Shown here one piece after another: positions 1 through 6,135 of a stretch of 7,686 bases of DNA; the first letter of the stretch is position 1; each line of letters begins with the position of its first letter. The notes below the pieces were generated by a model. That model made no database searches, had not been told where the DNA came from, and saw only the letters and a program-made list of their open reading frames with translations. Origin of the DNA: Nitrospirota bacterium (GTDB lineage: Bacteria; Nitrospirota; Thermodesulfovibrionia; Thermodesulfovibrionales; JdFR-85); NCBI GenBank assembly GCA_015485235.1, contig WFTX01000031.1, forward strand, positions 1 through 7,686, written 5' to 3'. A program made the position numbers and the translations under genes.

Positions 1-312
1 GTTGTCCGGGAAGTCTACAGCTATATCCGTTATGGTAACATCGCTACAGGTGGAGTCGATATTCCCCATCTTCACATTTGTGAGTGCCCCGGTCTGTGTG
101 GCAGGATCATAGGAATAAACAGCGGTGCTTGCGTCAAGGAATATCTTGTTGCTTGCGTCCGGACGGGAGTTCACCTGGGTCCCTGTTGATACATCATACT
201 CGACCATCGGGCAGTCAATGCCCTCGGTGCAGGAGCCGTGTATAACCTCTATTCTTACTATGCTGCCTGTTGGATCTGCGAGAAGATCCGGGCCGCTGAA
301 GTTAAAGGTAAT
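1..312 (-). repeat. Second copy of a tandem Cys-containing protein domain (truncated at the edge)
   Basis: This encodes residues 646-749 of the large exported protein. It matches residues 505-597 in order: a beta-like run (SIVRIEVIHGSC against TIISLELLHPYC), a short Cys pair (CTEGIDC against CTPGSC), a hydrophobic/acidic strand (VEYDVSTG against ASFDLAAG), then FLDASTAVYSYDPAT against YVDMDSAVYDPAT, a GN turn, and a final strand (ITDIAVDFPDN against VLDLVTTFDTD). The DNA for the shared YDPAT segment is almost identical (100-111 and 550-561). The domain may continue, or further copies may follow, past the window edge. Confidence 0.75.
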
Positions 313-2247
313 ATCATTTGTGGTGACCCCGGCGCCGGAGCAGGATGCAGGGCTTGGCGCGTTGGGGGTGCATACGCTGAAGGGGGTTGCCGGATCAGTG
401 ACATCCTCTATGTTTGTGAGAAGGACAGGCGGTGGTCCCTGATTCACAAGAGCACCGTTTCTGTCCGTATCAAAAGTAGTTACGAGGTCAAGCACGGAGA
501 GGTTGCCGGCAGTCTTGTTCCCGACGATTACGTTCTTCAGGGTATTGGTGGCAGGATCATAAACCGCTGAGTCCATATCAACGTAGGCATAACTGTCAAC
601 TGTGGTTGTACCGTGGCCTGCGGCAAGGTCAAAGGATGCAACAGGACATGAACCGGGTGTGCAGTAGGGGTGAAGAAGCTCCAGAGAGATGATGGTGTTG
701 GGATCAAGGGGAGTATCAAACTGGAGGTTTATAACCCTTTCGGGTACATCAAAGGTGCCCGAGTTCTGACACTTGATGTACTTGTGGCCGGGGAAATAGA
801 CTACATACCCCTGGGTGGGTGAGCCGTTAATCCTCCCGCCTACAAGGTAGTCATAGACATAATAAGGGGTGGACGGTGCATAGTCCACCTCATCGTAATC
901 GTCATGAATGAACCTCGTTAACTGAGAGCCGATGTAACGGTCGTCTGCTGTAGTGTTCAGGTCGTCGGTCTTTTTTGTGGTCAGGTAATAGAAGCCTGTA
1001 GTCTCATTGGGTCTCATGTTATGAACATGCCCTCCCGTTGCCTCGTAATTCCACCCCCCGCACTGCATCAGCCAGAATGGAGCGTCTTCAAACTTGAGGT
1101 AACTGTCCAGAGGATCGTTTATCGCTACATTGCAGCCTTTTGTGTCGCTGCAGCCCCCGTTGGCGTCAAGCCGGGGAGGGTTGACTGTGTTGCCTATAAG
1201 AAGGCCCCCCAGGTTGGCGTTACTCATATCAAGGGGCTGGTCATACTCGTTTCCGGCCCTGGGACCTTTGCTGTCCTGTGAGCCCTCAAGGCTTTCTATG
1301 GATGCACATTCATAGAATCCTGCATTTCCCTTTTCAAGGAATGACCTGATGGCGGCGATAACCTGGTTCTGTTCAGCAAGTGTAGGGTTGCCGTCAGTCC
1401 AGCCGCTCTCCACTATCCAGTGGGGTGCCCACATCAACTGAAAGGGGGAAGTTATATCCGGTCTCCTGGCAGTACATGTTGCTGGAATGGGGTCTTCAAG
1501 ACAGCCTGATATGACATCCCGGGCGTTCACCTGCTCAAAGACATAGTTTTCCCAGGAAAAAAGACCGGAGGCACGGAGATAGTCCTGAAGGACCTGAACC
1601 GCCCCTTCGCTGAGAACGGCGACCTTCGGGGGCTTGCCGATAAGGATCTTGTCGACATTGCCGGAGAATTCCACATTCACCTTGTGGATCTTTGCTTCGG
1701 GATAGGCATCCATGAAGAGCTGCATCTCCTGTGGTGTGATGTCATTGGCATCAATCACAAAGGGCCCGCCCACATAGTTGACGGGGTTTTCACTCCCGGT
1801 GGTGGTAATGGCGAGGCTGTTATAGACATCGGCGATCGGTGTGGTTGCCCCGCTTATGATGAGGTCAGGGTCATGGGGCGTTGTCTTGTTCTTGTCTATC
1901 ATCCAGTATACCTTTATGGGTTTGCAATAACCGAGGACCTTCTTCTGGAAAGGCGTTGAGCCGTCATTGTTTATGCAGTTATCCGGGTCATCCCCCCTGT
2001 CGAGTATCGCATAGACCATACCGTAAGCCTGGAAGACGGACTTGTCATTCTTGTCTGTGTCACAGTTGGTCCCGGGATTGGGCACAGCGGCAGGGTCGTT
2101 GTTCGGTTGCCAGCAGGAGTCCATGGGGATCACATAGGAACCGGCAGGGAAGGTCCTGTTCCCCGCCTCAACGGCCTGCGGTAAGATGAATATCGCGGAG
2201 ATCAGGACAATAACTGTATAAAGGCCTATCTTTGTCTTTATGTACAT
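1..2247 (-). CDS. Large exported Cys-rich protein in the PilY1 position of a minor-pilin cluster, 3' end missing
   Basis: The reading frame is open from an ATG at 2247 to the window edge: 749 codons without a stop, so the C-terminus is missing. Residues 1-28 look like a Sec signal peptide: Lys4 and Lys6, a hydrophobic core at about 8-22, and V-E-A before a likely cut after Ala28. The mature part opens with FPAGSYVIPMD (33-43), then AYGMVYAIL, VYWMIDKNK, NYVGGPFVIDAND (157-169), KVAVLSEGAVQVLQDYL, LMWAPHW, AGFYECASIESLEG (309-322) and GYVVYFPGHKY (480-490). These blocks suggest an alternating alpha/beta domain, perhaps glutamine-amidotransferase-like; this is inferred. From about 505 a roughly 100-residue domain occurs twice. 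I count 18 cysteines, many in close pairs, as expected for an oxidised extracellular protein. It starts 16 bp after the pilX-like stop with a strong RBS, so it is surely in the same operon. PilX is normally followed by the tip adhesin PilY1, but I see no PilY1 hallmark; the beta-propeller could lie beyond the edge. A surface or pilus-tip role is inferred from position only. Confidence 0.88.
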   Translation of the reverse strand, partial: MYIKTKIGLYTVIVLISAIFILPQAVEAGNRTFPAGSYVIPMDSCWQPNNDPAAVPNPGTNCDTDKNDKSVFQAYGMVYAILDRGDDPDNCINNDGSTPFQKKVLGYCKPIKVYWMIDKNKTTPHDPDLIISGATTPIADVYNSLAITTTGSENPVNYVGGPFVIDANDITPQEMQLFMDAYPEAKIHKVNVEFSGNVDKILIGKPPKVAVLSEGAVQVLQDYLRASGLFSWENYVFEQVNARDVISGCLEDPIPATCTARRPDITSPFQLMWAPHWIVESGWTDGNPTLAEQNQVIAAIRSFLEKGNAGFYECASIESLEGSQDSKGPRAGNEYDQPLDMSNANLGGLLIGNTVNPPRLDANGGCSDTKGCNVAINDPLDSYLKFEDAPFWLMQCGGWNYEATGGHVHNMRPNETTGFYYLTTKKTDDLNTTADDRYIGSQLTRFIHDDYDEVDYAPSTPYYVYDYLVGGRINGSPTQGYVVYFPGHKYIKCQNSGTFDVPERVINLQFDTPLDPNTIISLELLHPYCTPGSCPVASFDLAAGHGTTTVDSYAYVDMDSAVYDPATNTLKNVIVGNKTAGNLSVLDLVTTFDTDRNGALVNQGPPPVLLTNIEDVTDPATPFSVCTPNAPSPASCSGAGVTTNDITFNFSGPDLLADPTGSIVRIEVIHGSCTEGIDCPMVEYDVSTGTQVNSRPDASNKIFLDASTAVYSYDPATQTGALTNVKMGNIDSTCSDVTITDIAVDFPDN
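457..735 (-). repeat. First copy of the tandem Cys-containing protein domain
   Basis: This encodes residues 505-597 of the large exported protein. The Cys pair is Cys529/Cys534, and the corresponding pair in the second copy is Cys673/Cys679, 144 residues on. The copy ends in a D-x-D-x-N-G loop (Asp593, Asp595, Asn597) that resembles a calcium-binding turn. A Pro-rich, Cys-containing linker (about 598-645, with Cys626 and Cys636) joins the copies. Protein similarity is clear by eye but diverged, so this is an old duplication or an array of related domains and not a recent DNA repeat. I do not recognise the domain. Confidence 0.75.
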
Positions 2248-2251
2248 ACAA

Positions 2252-2259
2252 CACCTCCT
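2252..2259 (-). promoter_or_regulatory. Strong ribosome binding site of the large exported protein
   Basis: The minus strand reads AGGAGGTG, with 6 bases between AGGAGG and the ATG at 2247. This near-perfect anti-16S match fixes the start and suggests the protein is translated independently of the pilX-like gene, which stops at 2264. Confidence 0.85.
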
Positions 2260-2263
2260 GGTT

Positions 2264-2974
2264 CTACATCGGATTGATTGTGCCTGTATTCAGGACCTCT
2301 TCATCGGACCTGCCTTCCTTGCTTTTGCACTGCCCGAACTGCTTGTAGTCGTCAGGGCAGGGGACGGAGAAGTGGAGGGCAGCCTCAATGGTGACCCGGT
2401 CGGTGTACCTGTTCTCATTTGCCTCGAACCCGCTCGCCGGTCTTTTTACGGCCGATACCATGGTGTAGAGGATCTCAGGGTTGTTGGACTGTTTTGCAAA
2501 GACACTGAAGTCATAGGTATATCCCGGGACAGCCACGCCGTCCTTGATCATTTCTATGACACCCTTCGGAGGTGTCTGGTTGAAACTGAACTGAAGGTTT
2601 TCATTTGAAGTAAAGTAGATGTTCTTAGCCATATTCTGGTAATAAGACTTTCCCATCATGGCAGGTGTCAGGTCAGCATAGGCAGGGAAAGGTATATTAT
2701 TTCCACCCCCTGCTCCGTCCTCACAGAGACTCCCGTCCAGTCCACCCCACTGGGGCGGAGGACACCAGGACTCCCAGAGGTAGTACCTGAGGCTTTCAAG
2801 GCCGTAATCGGCGGTGAAGACGGTCTGGTCCTTCTTCTTTACCGTACTTGTGATCCTGGTGAAGATGCCTACATTGTATGCAATCGCAATGGCGACCACC
2901 ATCAGGATGAGGCTGATACCCAGGGCGGCTATGAGAGCCACGCCCCTTTCATTATGGATCTTCTTAAGAAGCAA
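2264..2974 (-). CDS. pilX: PilX/GspK-like minor prepilin
   Basis: A 236-residue type IV minor prepilin. PilX- and GspK-type subunits sit at the pilus tip with PilV and PilW and help start assembly; that role comes from the families. The leader is short and basic (LLKKIHNERG) with a prepilin peptidase site after Gly11, followed by VALIAALGISLILMVVAIAI, the hydrophobic helix that anchors the subunit in the inner membrane before assembly. The usual Glu at +5 is absent (Ala16), as in GspK and many PilX proteins. ADYGLESLRYYL (55-66) matches the amphipathic helix after the membrane segment. The globular part has Cys71/Cys84 and a C-terminal Cys206/Cys216, possible disulfides. The start is TTG: an in-frame TAA lies just upstream, no ATG is available before the leader, and a GGAGG stands 9 bases ahead. 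The gene overlaps the pilW-like gene by 11 bp, implying translational coupling. Confidence 0.88.
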   Translation of the reverse strand: MLLKKIHNERGVALIAALGISLILMVVAIAIAYNVGIFTRITSTVKKKDQTVFTADYGLESLRYYLWESWCPPPQWGGLDGSLCEDGAGGGNNIPFPAYADLTPAMMGKSYYQNMAKNIYFTSNENLQFSFNQTPPKGVIEMIKDGVAVPGYTYDFSVFAKQSNNPEILYTMVSAVKRPASGFEANENRYTDRVTIEAALHFSVPCPDDYKQFGQCKSKEGRSDEEVLNTGTINPM

Positions 2975-4073
2975 GGTTCTTTACCTCCACAGTCTTATTC
3001 AGGAGAAGTCTCCTATAATGGTCCCCGAAGGGAGCTATGGTGACTCCGGTGACAGGTGATCCCGTCCCGTCGTCAGTTCCCAGCACGTAGTTCTGAATAC
3101 CCGTAGCAGAGGGGTCAGCATCAGTGTCAGTATAAAACCTGTCAGGCACGGAGGAACGGACGAGGAGCCAGATCCTGATGGCTTTGAGATCCCCTAATTC
3201 GGTAGGGAGAGTGGAAGAAAGCTCAAGTTCACCGGTAACCCGGTTGATGGAAATGAACTCATACTGAAGCCCGTCGATTCCACCGTTTTCGCCGGAAACA
3301 GGGTCTATTACAACGGGGGAATAAACACAGTTCTTTGCCAGGACACTCCGCCTGAGTTCCCTGACATTTCCTGTTGTATCGGCCACAACGTCGTACCGGT
3401 ACTCTCTGACGGCATATACAGGAGATCCCGTGGTTACGGCCAGTTCGAGACCGGGGGTGAGGGTGATGATATTGTTTGAAAAATCTGTAACAGTGTAAAT
3501 ATTGGATATCTGTGAGGCGGTCTCAAAGGCTATGAGGGCCTTGGCGTTCTGGGTGATGCTGTTGGGATTTATCAGGGACGTTGCAATACATGATCTGCTT
3601 GCATCCACGGTGATCGAGGTATCGCCGATGGCTGCATTGCTTGCAACATCAAGTTCATAATCAGTGGTGCCGTAAACATCCTGGCCGGTTATGCAGGAGG
3701 CCTTGTTCTGGTCCACCTCTACAATAACGGAGGTGAGGAATGTGAGGGCGTCATACCTGCCGTTTGTATCGTAATTATCGTTTAATCTTATAGCGGCTAC
3801 TCCTGAGCTTGGATGCTCTGTGTCAAAGCCGGGACATATCCGTATGTTGTCCTTGGGACCCACCACAAAGCCCGCCATTCTGATATCCTCGGCCAGATAG
3901 TCTATGATCCTCTGGCCCCTGTGGGCGATCGACTCACTGGCATTTATGTAGTCGTTCTGTCTCCCGATGAAACTGAACGTAGGATACATGAAGGCGACAA
4001 GGATGAGGAAGACGGACATCGCCACCAGGAGTTCCGTCAGAGTGAGACCCTTTGTGTCTTTCAGAAGTTTCAT
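2964..4073 (-). CDS. pilW: PilW-like minor prepilin
   Basis: A 369-residue minor pilin of the PilW/GspJ type, part of the tip-initiation complex of type IV pili. The N-terminus is a textbook class III signal: a short basic leader MKLLKDTKG, a prepilin peptidase cut after Gly9, then LTLTELLVAMSVFLILVAF with Glu at +5 (Glu14). A long amphipathic helix follows (about 38-68, ending in IIDYLAEDIRMAGF, a typical PilW stretch). Other PilW-type features are the middle segment AAIGDTSITVDAS, GSPVYAVREYRYDV, IRIWLLVRS and the C-terminal DHYRRLLLNKTVEVKN. There are four cysteines (80, 127, 162, 249). The frame is open as far as 4271, but I chose the ATG at 4073: it forms an ATGA overlap with the pilV-like stop and gives a leader of normal length. 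The ATG at 4085 (MDKTMKLLKD) is a possible alternative. The SD is weak (GGA 7 bases upstream), consistent with coupled translation. Confidence 0.9.
   Translation of the reverse strand: MKLLKDTKGLTLTELLVAMSVFLILVAFMYPTFSFIGRQNDYINASESIAHRGQRIIDYLAEDIRMAGFVVGPKDNIRICPGFDTEHPSSGVAAIRLNDNYDTNGRYDALTFLTSVIVEVDQNKASCITGQDVYGTTDYELDVASNAAIGDTSITVDASRSCIATSLINPNSITQNAKALIAFETASQISNIYTVTDFSNNIITLTPGLELAVTTGSPVYAVREYRYDVVADTTGNVRELRRSVLAKNCVYSPVVIDPVSGENGGIDGLQYEFISINRVTGELELSSTLPTELGDLKAIRIWLLVRSSVPDRFYTDTDADPSATGIQNYVLGTDDGTGSPVTGVTIAPFGDHYRRLLLNKTVEVKNLAS
2983..2988 (-). promoter_or_regulatory. Ribosome binding site that decides the TTG start of the pilX-like gene
   Basis: The minus strand reads GGAGGT inside the last codons of the pilW-like gene, leaving 9 bases between GGAGG and the TTG at 2974. 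It supports the rare TTG start and an overlap with the upstream stop. Confidence 0.75.
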
Positions 4074-4513
4074 TGTCTTATCCATGGGGCAGTAAAAACC
4101 CTCTCTATTGTTTTTCCCTTGTAATTGAAAGAGACCATTACGGTAAGCAGATAGTTGGTGTTGGGCGTGCCTGTCATCAGCCTGTCTATCCTGTAACTCC
4201 TTGTGATGGTGATTCCCTTGTATGTCTGGGTGTCTGCAAGGCACATTGCACCGGTTGCAAGGTCCAGACACCCTGAATTAATGATATCATCCCCGTTTGC
4301 CTGATCCCCGTCATCTTCAGGCCATGTCTGGAGTTCACTTATCAGTTCGGCGCCTAACATCTGGATCTTTGATATCACGGATGTCTCGGTGTTAACGGAG
4401 AGTGAGGTGGAAAGGAGGGGGATTATGGCCAGCAGTGAAAACCCGAGGATGGCGATCGCTATGATCACCTCAACAAGGGAGAACGCCCTTATGTCAAATA
4501 CAGAAATTTTCAT
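4070..4513 (-). CDS. pilV: PilV-like minor prepilin with Ala at the cleavage site
   Basis: A 147-residue prepilin of the PilV/GspI type, the first gene of the pilus cluster. The leader MKISVFDIRA is followed by FSLVEVIIAIAILGFSLLAIIPLL, with Glu15 at +5 and a hydrophobic helix to about residue 34. The residue before the expected cut is Ala10 rather than the near-invariant Gly; the codon is GCG, one base from GGG. The globular domain is small, with Cys82 and Cys91 as a possible disulfide and a C-terminal strand pair (LLTVMVSFNYKGKTIERVFTAPW) typical of PilV-type pilins. An in-frame TAA lies 15 bases before the ATG, so the start cannot move upstream. No clear Shine-Dalgarno sequence precedes it, unlike the other well-marked starts here. 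It overlaps the pilW-like gene by 4 bp. The family call is firm; PilV rather than GspI is inferred from the neighbours. Confidence 0.86.
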   Translation of the reverse strand: MKISVFDIRAFSLVEVIIAIAILGFSLLAIIPLLSTSLSVNTETSVISKIQMLGAELISELQTWPEDDGDQANGDDIINSGCLDLATGAMCLADTQTYKGITITRSYRIDRLMTGTPNTNYLLTVMVSFNYKGKTIERVFTAPWIRQ

Positions 4514-4527
4514 ACCGTAAATTTTTT

Positions 4528-4544
4528 AAGCAAATTTCATACCT
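4528..4544 (-). promoter_or_regulatory. Candidate sigma-54 (-24/-12) promoter of the pilus cluster
   Basis: The minus strand reads AGGTATGAAATTTGCTT: GG, 10 bases, GC, with a good -12 box (TTTGCT) and a poorer -24 box (AGGTATG against TGGCACG). Transcription would begin near the A opposite 4518, only about 5 bases before the pilV-like ATG. Sigma-54 control of pilin genes is known in Pseudomonas and Geobacter. The very short leader and the mismatches in the -24 box are the weak points. Confidence 0.35.
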
Positions 4545-4573
4545 TATTGATTCCCGGTCAATATCTATTGATT
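4545..4573. promoter_or_regulatory. Cluster of three TATTGA hexamers, candidate operator
   Basis: On the plus strand TATTGATT occurs at 4545-4552 and 4566-4573, exactly 21 bp apart (two helical turns). Between them the hexamer occurs inverted (TCAATA, 4558-4563). This gives two overlapping palindromes, TATTGA-N7-TCAATA and TCAATA-N2-TATTGA. The cluster directly abuts the candidate -24 box. It could be bound by a regulator or, less well, by IHF (the minus-strand AATCAA-N4 resembles half of an IHF site but lacks the TTR end). Confidence 0.4.
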
Positions 4574-4721
4574 ACAGTGGGTTCAACGGGGTATCCACGT
4601 CCCACTTAAGGAAGACATTACATAAATTGTGGAGTCCGGTACACAACCGATCTCTCTCCCGGGTTGCAAGGAGGGGCGTATTACCGGGAAAGTTCTGCTG
4701 AAACCGGGCGGTTCCGTCTTT

Positions 4722-6134
4722 TCATCCAGTCACAATCCTGGCAAAGGAGATGAAGGGCGAGGGATAGATCCCTATGAAGAGCACCAGCAGGGCGGAGATC
4801 AGGAGGGCCAGGCCCAGAGAGGGGGATCCCGAGAGGCTCACAGCCTCGCCTTCAGGCTCATGCATGTACATGTAGATAACCACCCTCAGATAGAAATAGG
4901 CTGAGATTGCACTGAAGATGACAGTCACTATTGCAAGCCAGGTATATCCTGCTCCTACTGCGGCCTTGAAAAGGTAGAACTTCCCGATAAAACCGGCTGT
5001 CGGCGGAATGCCGGTGAGGGAGAACATGAAGAGGAGCATCAGGCCTGCAGTCAGGGGATGGGTCTTTGCAAGGCCCTTGAAGTCGTCAAGACTCTCGCCG
5101 AGGAAATCCTCGCTCCTCATGAGTATCAGAATCGAGAATGCCCCGATGTTCATGAACATGTAGATGAGGAGGTAGTTCATCATCGCGGAAACACCTTCGT
5201 TACCCCCTGCAATTATTCCTATGACGGCATAACCTGCGTGCGCTATGGAAGAGTATGCAAGCATCCTCTTTACGCTCCTCTGCTGGATGGCAAGGATGTT
5301 CCCGACTGCCATGGTCAGGATCGAGAGCCCTATGAGCAGGGGTATCCAGTTTATCTGGAGGGGATAGAGGCCAACGAGGAAGACCCTCCCCAGAACGGCG
5401 AACCCTGCAGCCTTCGGCCCCACGGACATGAAGGCGGTGATGGATGTCGGCGCGCCTTCATAGACATCGGGGGTCCACATATGAAAGGGTGCAAGGGCGA
5501 TCTTGAAGGAAAAGGCCACAAGGAGAAATATTACCGAGAGGAGCAGTGAGACGGTTGCCTTCTTCTCAGTGAGGACTGAAGATATGGTGTTGATATCTGT
5601 CGTTCCGGTCTGGGCATAGATCATCATAATACCGTAGAGGAGTATGGCCGATGAGAATGCACCAAGGAGAAAATACTTCAGTGATGCCTCGTTGGACCGG
5701 TATTCATGCCTGATGAACCCTGTAAGGACATAGAGGCTCAGAGCCATGAGTTCAAGGCCGAGGTAAAGGACGATGAGGTCTCCTGCAGAGGCCATCAGCA
5801 TCATCCCGAGGGTGGCAAACATCAGGAGGGCGTAATACTCTCCGTGGGACGACCGCTCTATTTCGAGGTATCTTGAGGAGATGAGAACCGTGAGTATAAG
5901 GCATGTAAAGAAGATGAACTTGAAGAAGACACTGTAACCATCGGAGATGAACATCCCGTTGAAGACAGTACCGAAGGAGGTGGGTATGAAATAGGCTGTA
6001 ACGGCCACCGAGACTATTGCAAGGAGTCCCACCGTCTCCTTCCGCCTGATAACAAGTTCAGAGAGCAGAACGGCGAGGGCGAGTACGGCCATCACGATCT
6101 CAGGCATCAGTGTATGGATGTCAGTGAAATTCAT
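4722..6134 (-). CDS. nuoN: NADH-quinone oxidoreductase subunit N
   Basis: A 470-residue membrane subunit of complex I (NADH:quinone oxidoreductase), one of three antiporter-like subunits of the membrane arm that move protons while electrons pass from NADH to quinone in the peripheral arm. Length and the roughly 14 hydrophobic helices match the family. Functional residues are present: Glu128 in YLGLELMALSLYVL (TM5), Lys211 in FSFKIALAPFHMWTPDVYEG (TM7, discontinuous helix), Lys241 in SVGPKAAGF (TM8), and TGIPPTAGFIGKFYLFKAA with Lys385 and Lys390 (TM12). RSVKRMLAYSSIAHAGY (286-302) is the conserved loop and helix. The ATG at 6134 is one base after the nuoM stop; its RBS (GGGAGG, 8 bases ahead) lies inside the last nuoM codons, so translation is probably coupled. 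It appears to be the last gene of the nuo operon. Nothing looks truncated or altered. Confidence 0.97.
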   Translation of the reverse strand: MNFTDIHTLMPEIVMAVLALAVLLSELVIRRKETVGLLAIVSVAVTAYFIPTSFGTVFNGMFISDGYSVFFKFIFFTCLILTVLISSRYLEIERSSHGEYYALLMFATLGMMLMASAGDLIVLYLGLELMALSLYVLTGFIRHEYRSNEASLKYFLLGAFSSAILLYGIMMIYAQTGTTDINTISSVLTEKKATVSLLLSVIFLLVAFSFKIALAPFHMWTPDVYEGAPTSITAFMSVGPKAAGFAVLGRVFLVGLYPLQINWIPLLIGLSILTMAVGNILAIQQRSVKRMLAYSSIAHAGYAVIGIIAGGNEGVSAMMNYLLIYMFMNIGAFSILILMRSEDFLGESLDDFKGLAKTHPLTAGLMLLFMFSLTGIPPTAGFIGKFYLFKAAVGAGYTWLAIVTVIFSAISAYFYLRVVIYMYMHEPEGEAVSLSGSPSLGLALLISALLVLFIGIYPSPFISFARIVTG

Positions 6135-6135
6135 C

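Larger units (their letters stand above)
4514..4721. other. Gene-free spacer between nuoN and the pilus cluster
   Basis: No plausible gene is present. Three possible stems are visible on the plus strand. One pairs AGTGGG (4576-4581) with CCCACT (4601-4606), continued by ACG/CGT with a four-base bulge. A second pairs GGAG and CGGT (4631-4640) with ACCG and CTCC (4646-4659). A third pairs TCCCGG (4657-4662) with CCGGGA (4684-4689). The second and third share bases, so they could not form together. None is followed by a U-tract in the direction of transcription. With the hexamers and the -24/-12 element, the spacer most likely carries the pilus promoter and a structured leader or untranslated nuo tail. 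Confidence 0.5.

Noticed and set aside
537..719. 60-codon minus-strand ORF inside the large exported gene
   Set aside because: It is in another frame within a 749-codon open frame, Pro/Leu-rich, and lacks an RBS.
1..2247. Firm PilY1 annotation of the large exported protein
   Set aside because: Position suggests it, but the visible 749 residues show no PilY1-type von Willebrand A motif or beta-propeller, so the name would rest on context alone.
4074..4271. N-terminal extension of the pilW-like gene to an ATG at 4271
   Set aside because: It would overlap most of the 3' half of the pilV-like gene and put about 66 extra residues before the prepilin leader, which prepilin peptidase substrates do not have.
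4548..4600. Sigma-70 promoter using TTGAAC or TTGACC as the -35 box
   Set aside because: TTGAAC is 17 bases from TATTGA, a poor -10. TTGACC is only 14 bases from TATGAA. Both are weaker than the -24/-12 match.
4701..4714. AACC/GGTT hairpin just after nuoN as an intrinsic terminator
   Set aside because: The stem is only 4 bp and no run of U follows in the direction of transcription.
4514..4721. Cyclic-di-GMP (GEMM) riboswitch upstream of the pilus genes
   Set aside because: I looked because such riboswitches precede pilus genes in Geobacter. GGGACG is present at 4599-4604 on the minus strand, but the characteristic tetraloop receptor, the GCAAAGCC-type core and the second stem are not.
5058..5549. 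163-codon plus-strand ORF opposite nuoN
   Set aside because: It lies fully antisense to nuoN and has a biased, charged composition with no domain-like features.
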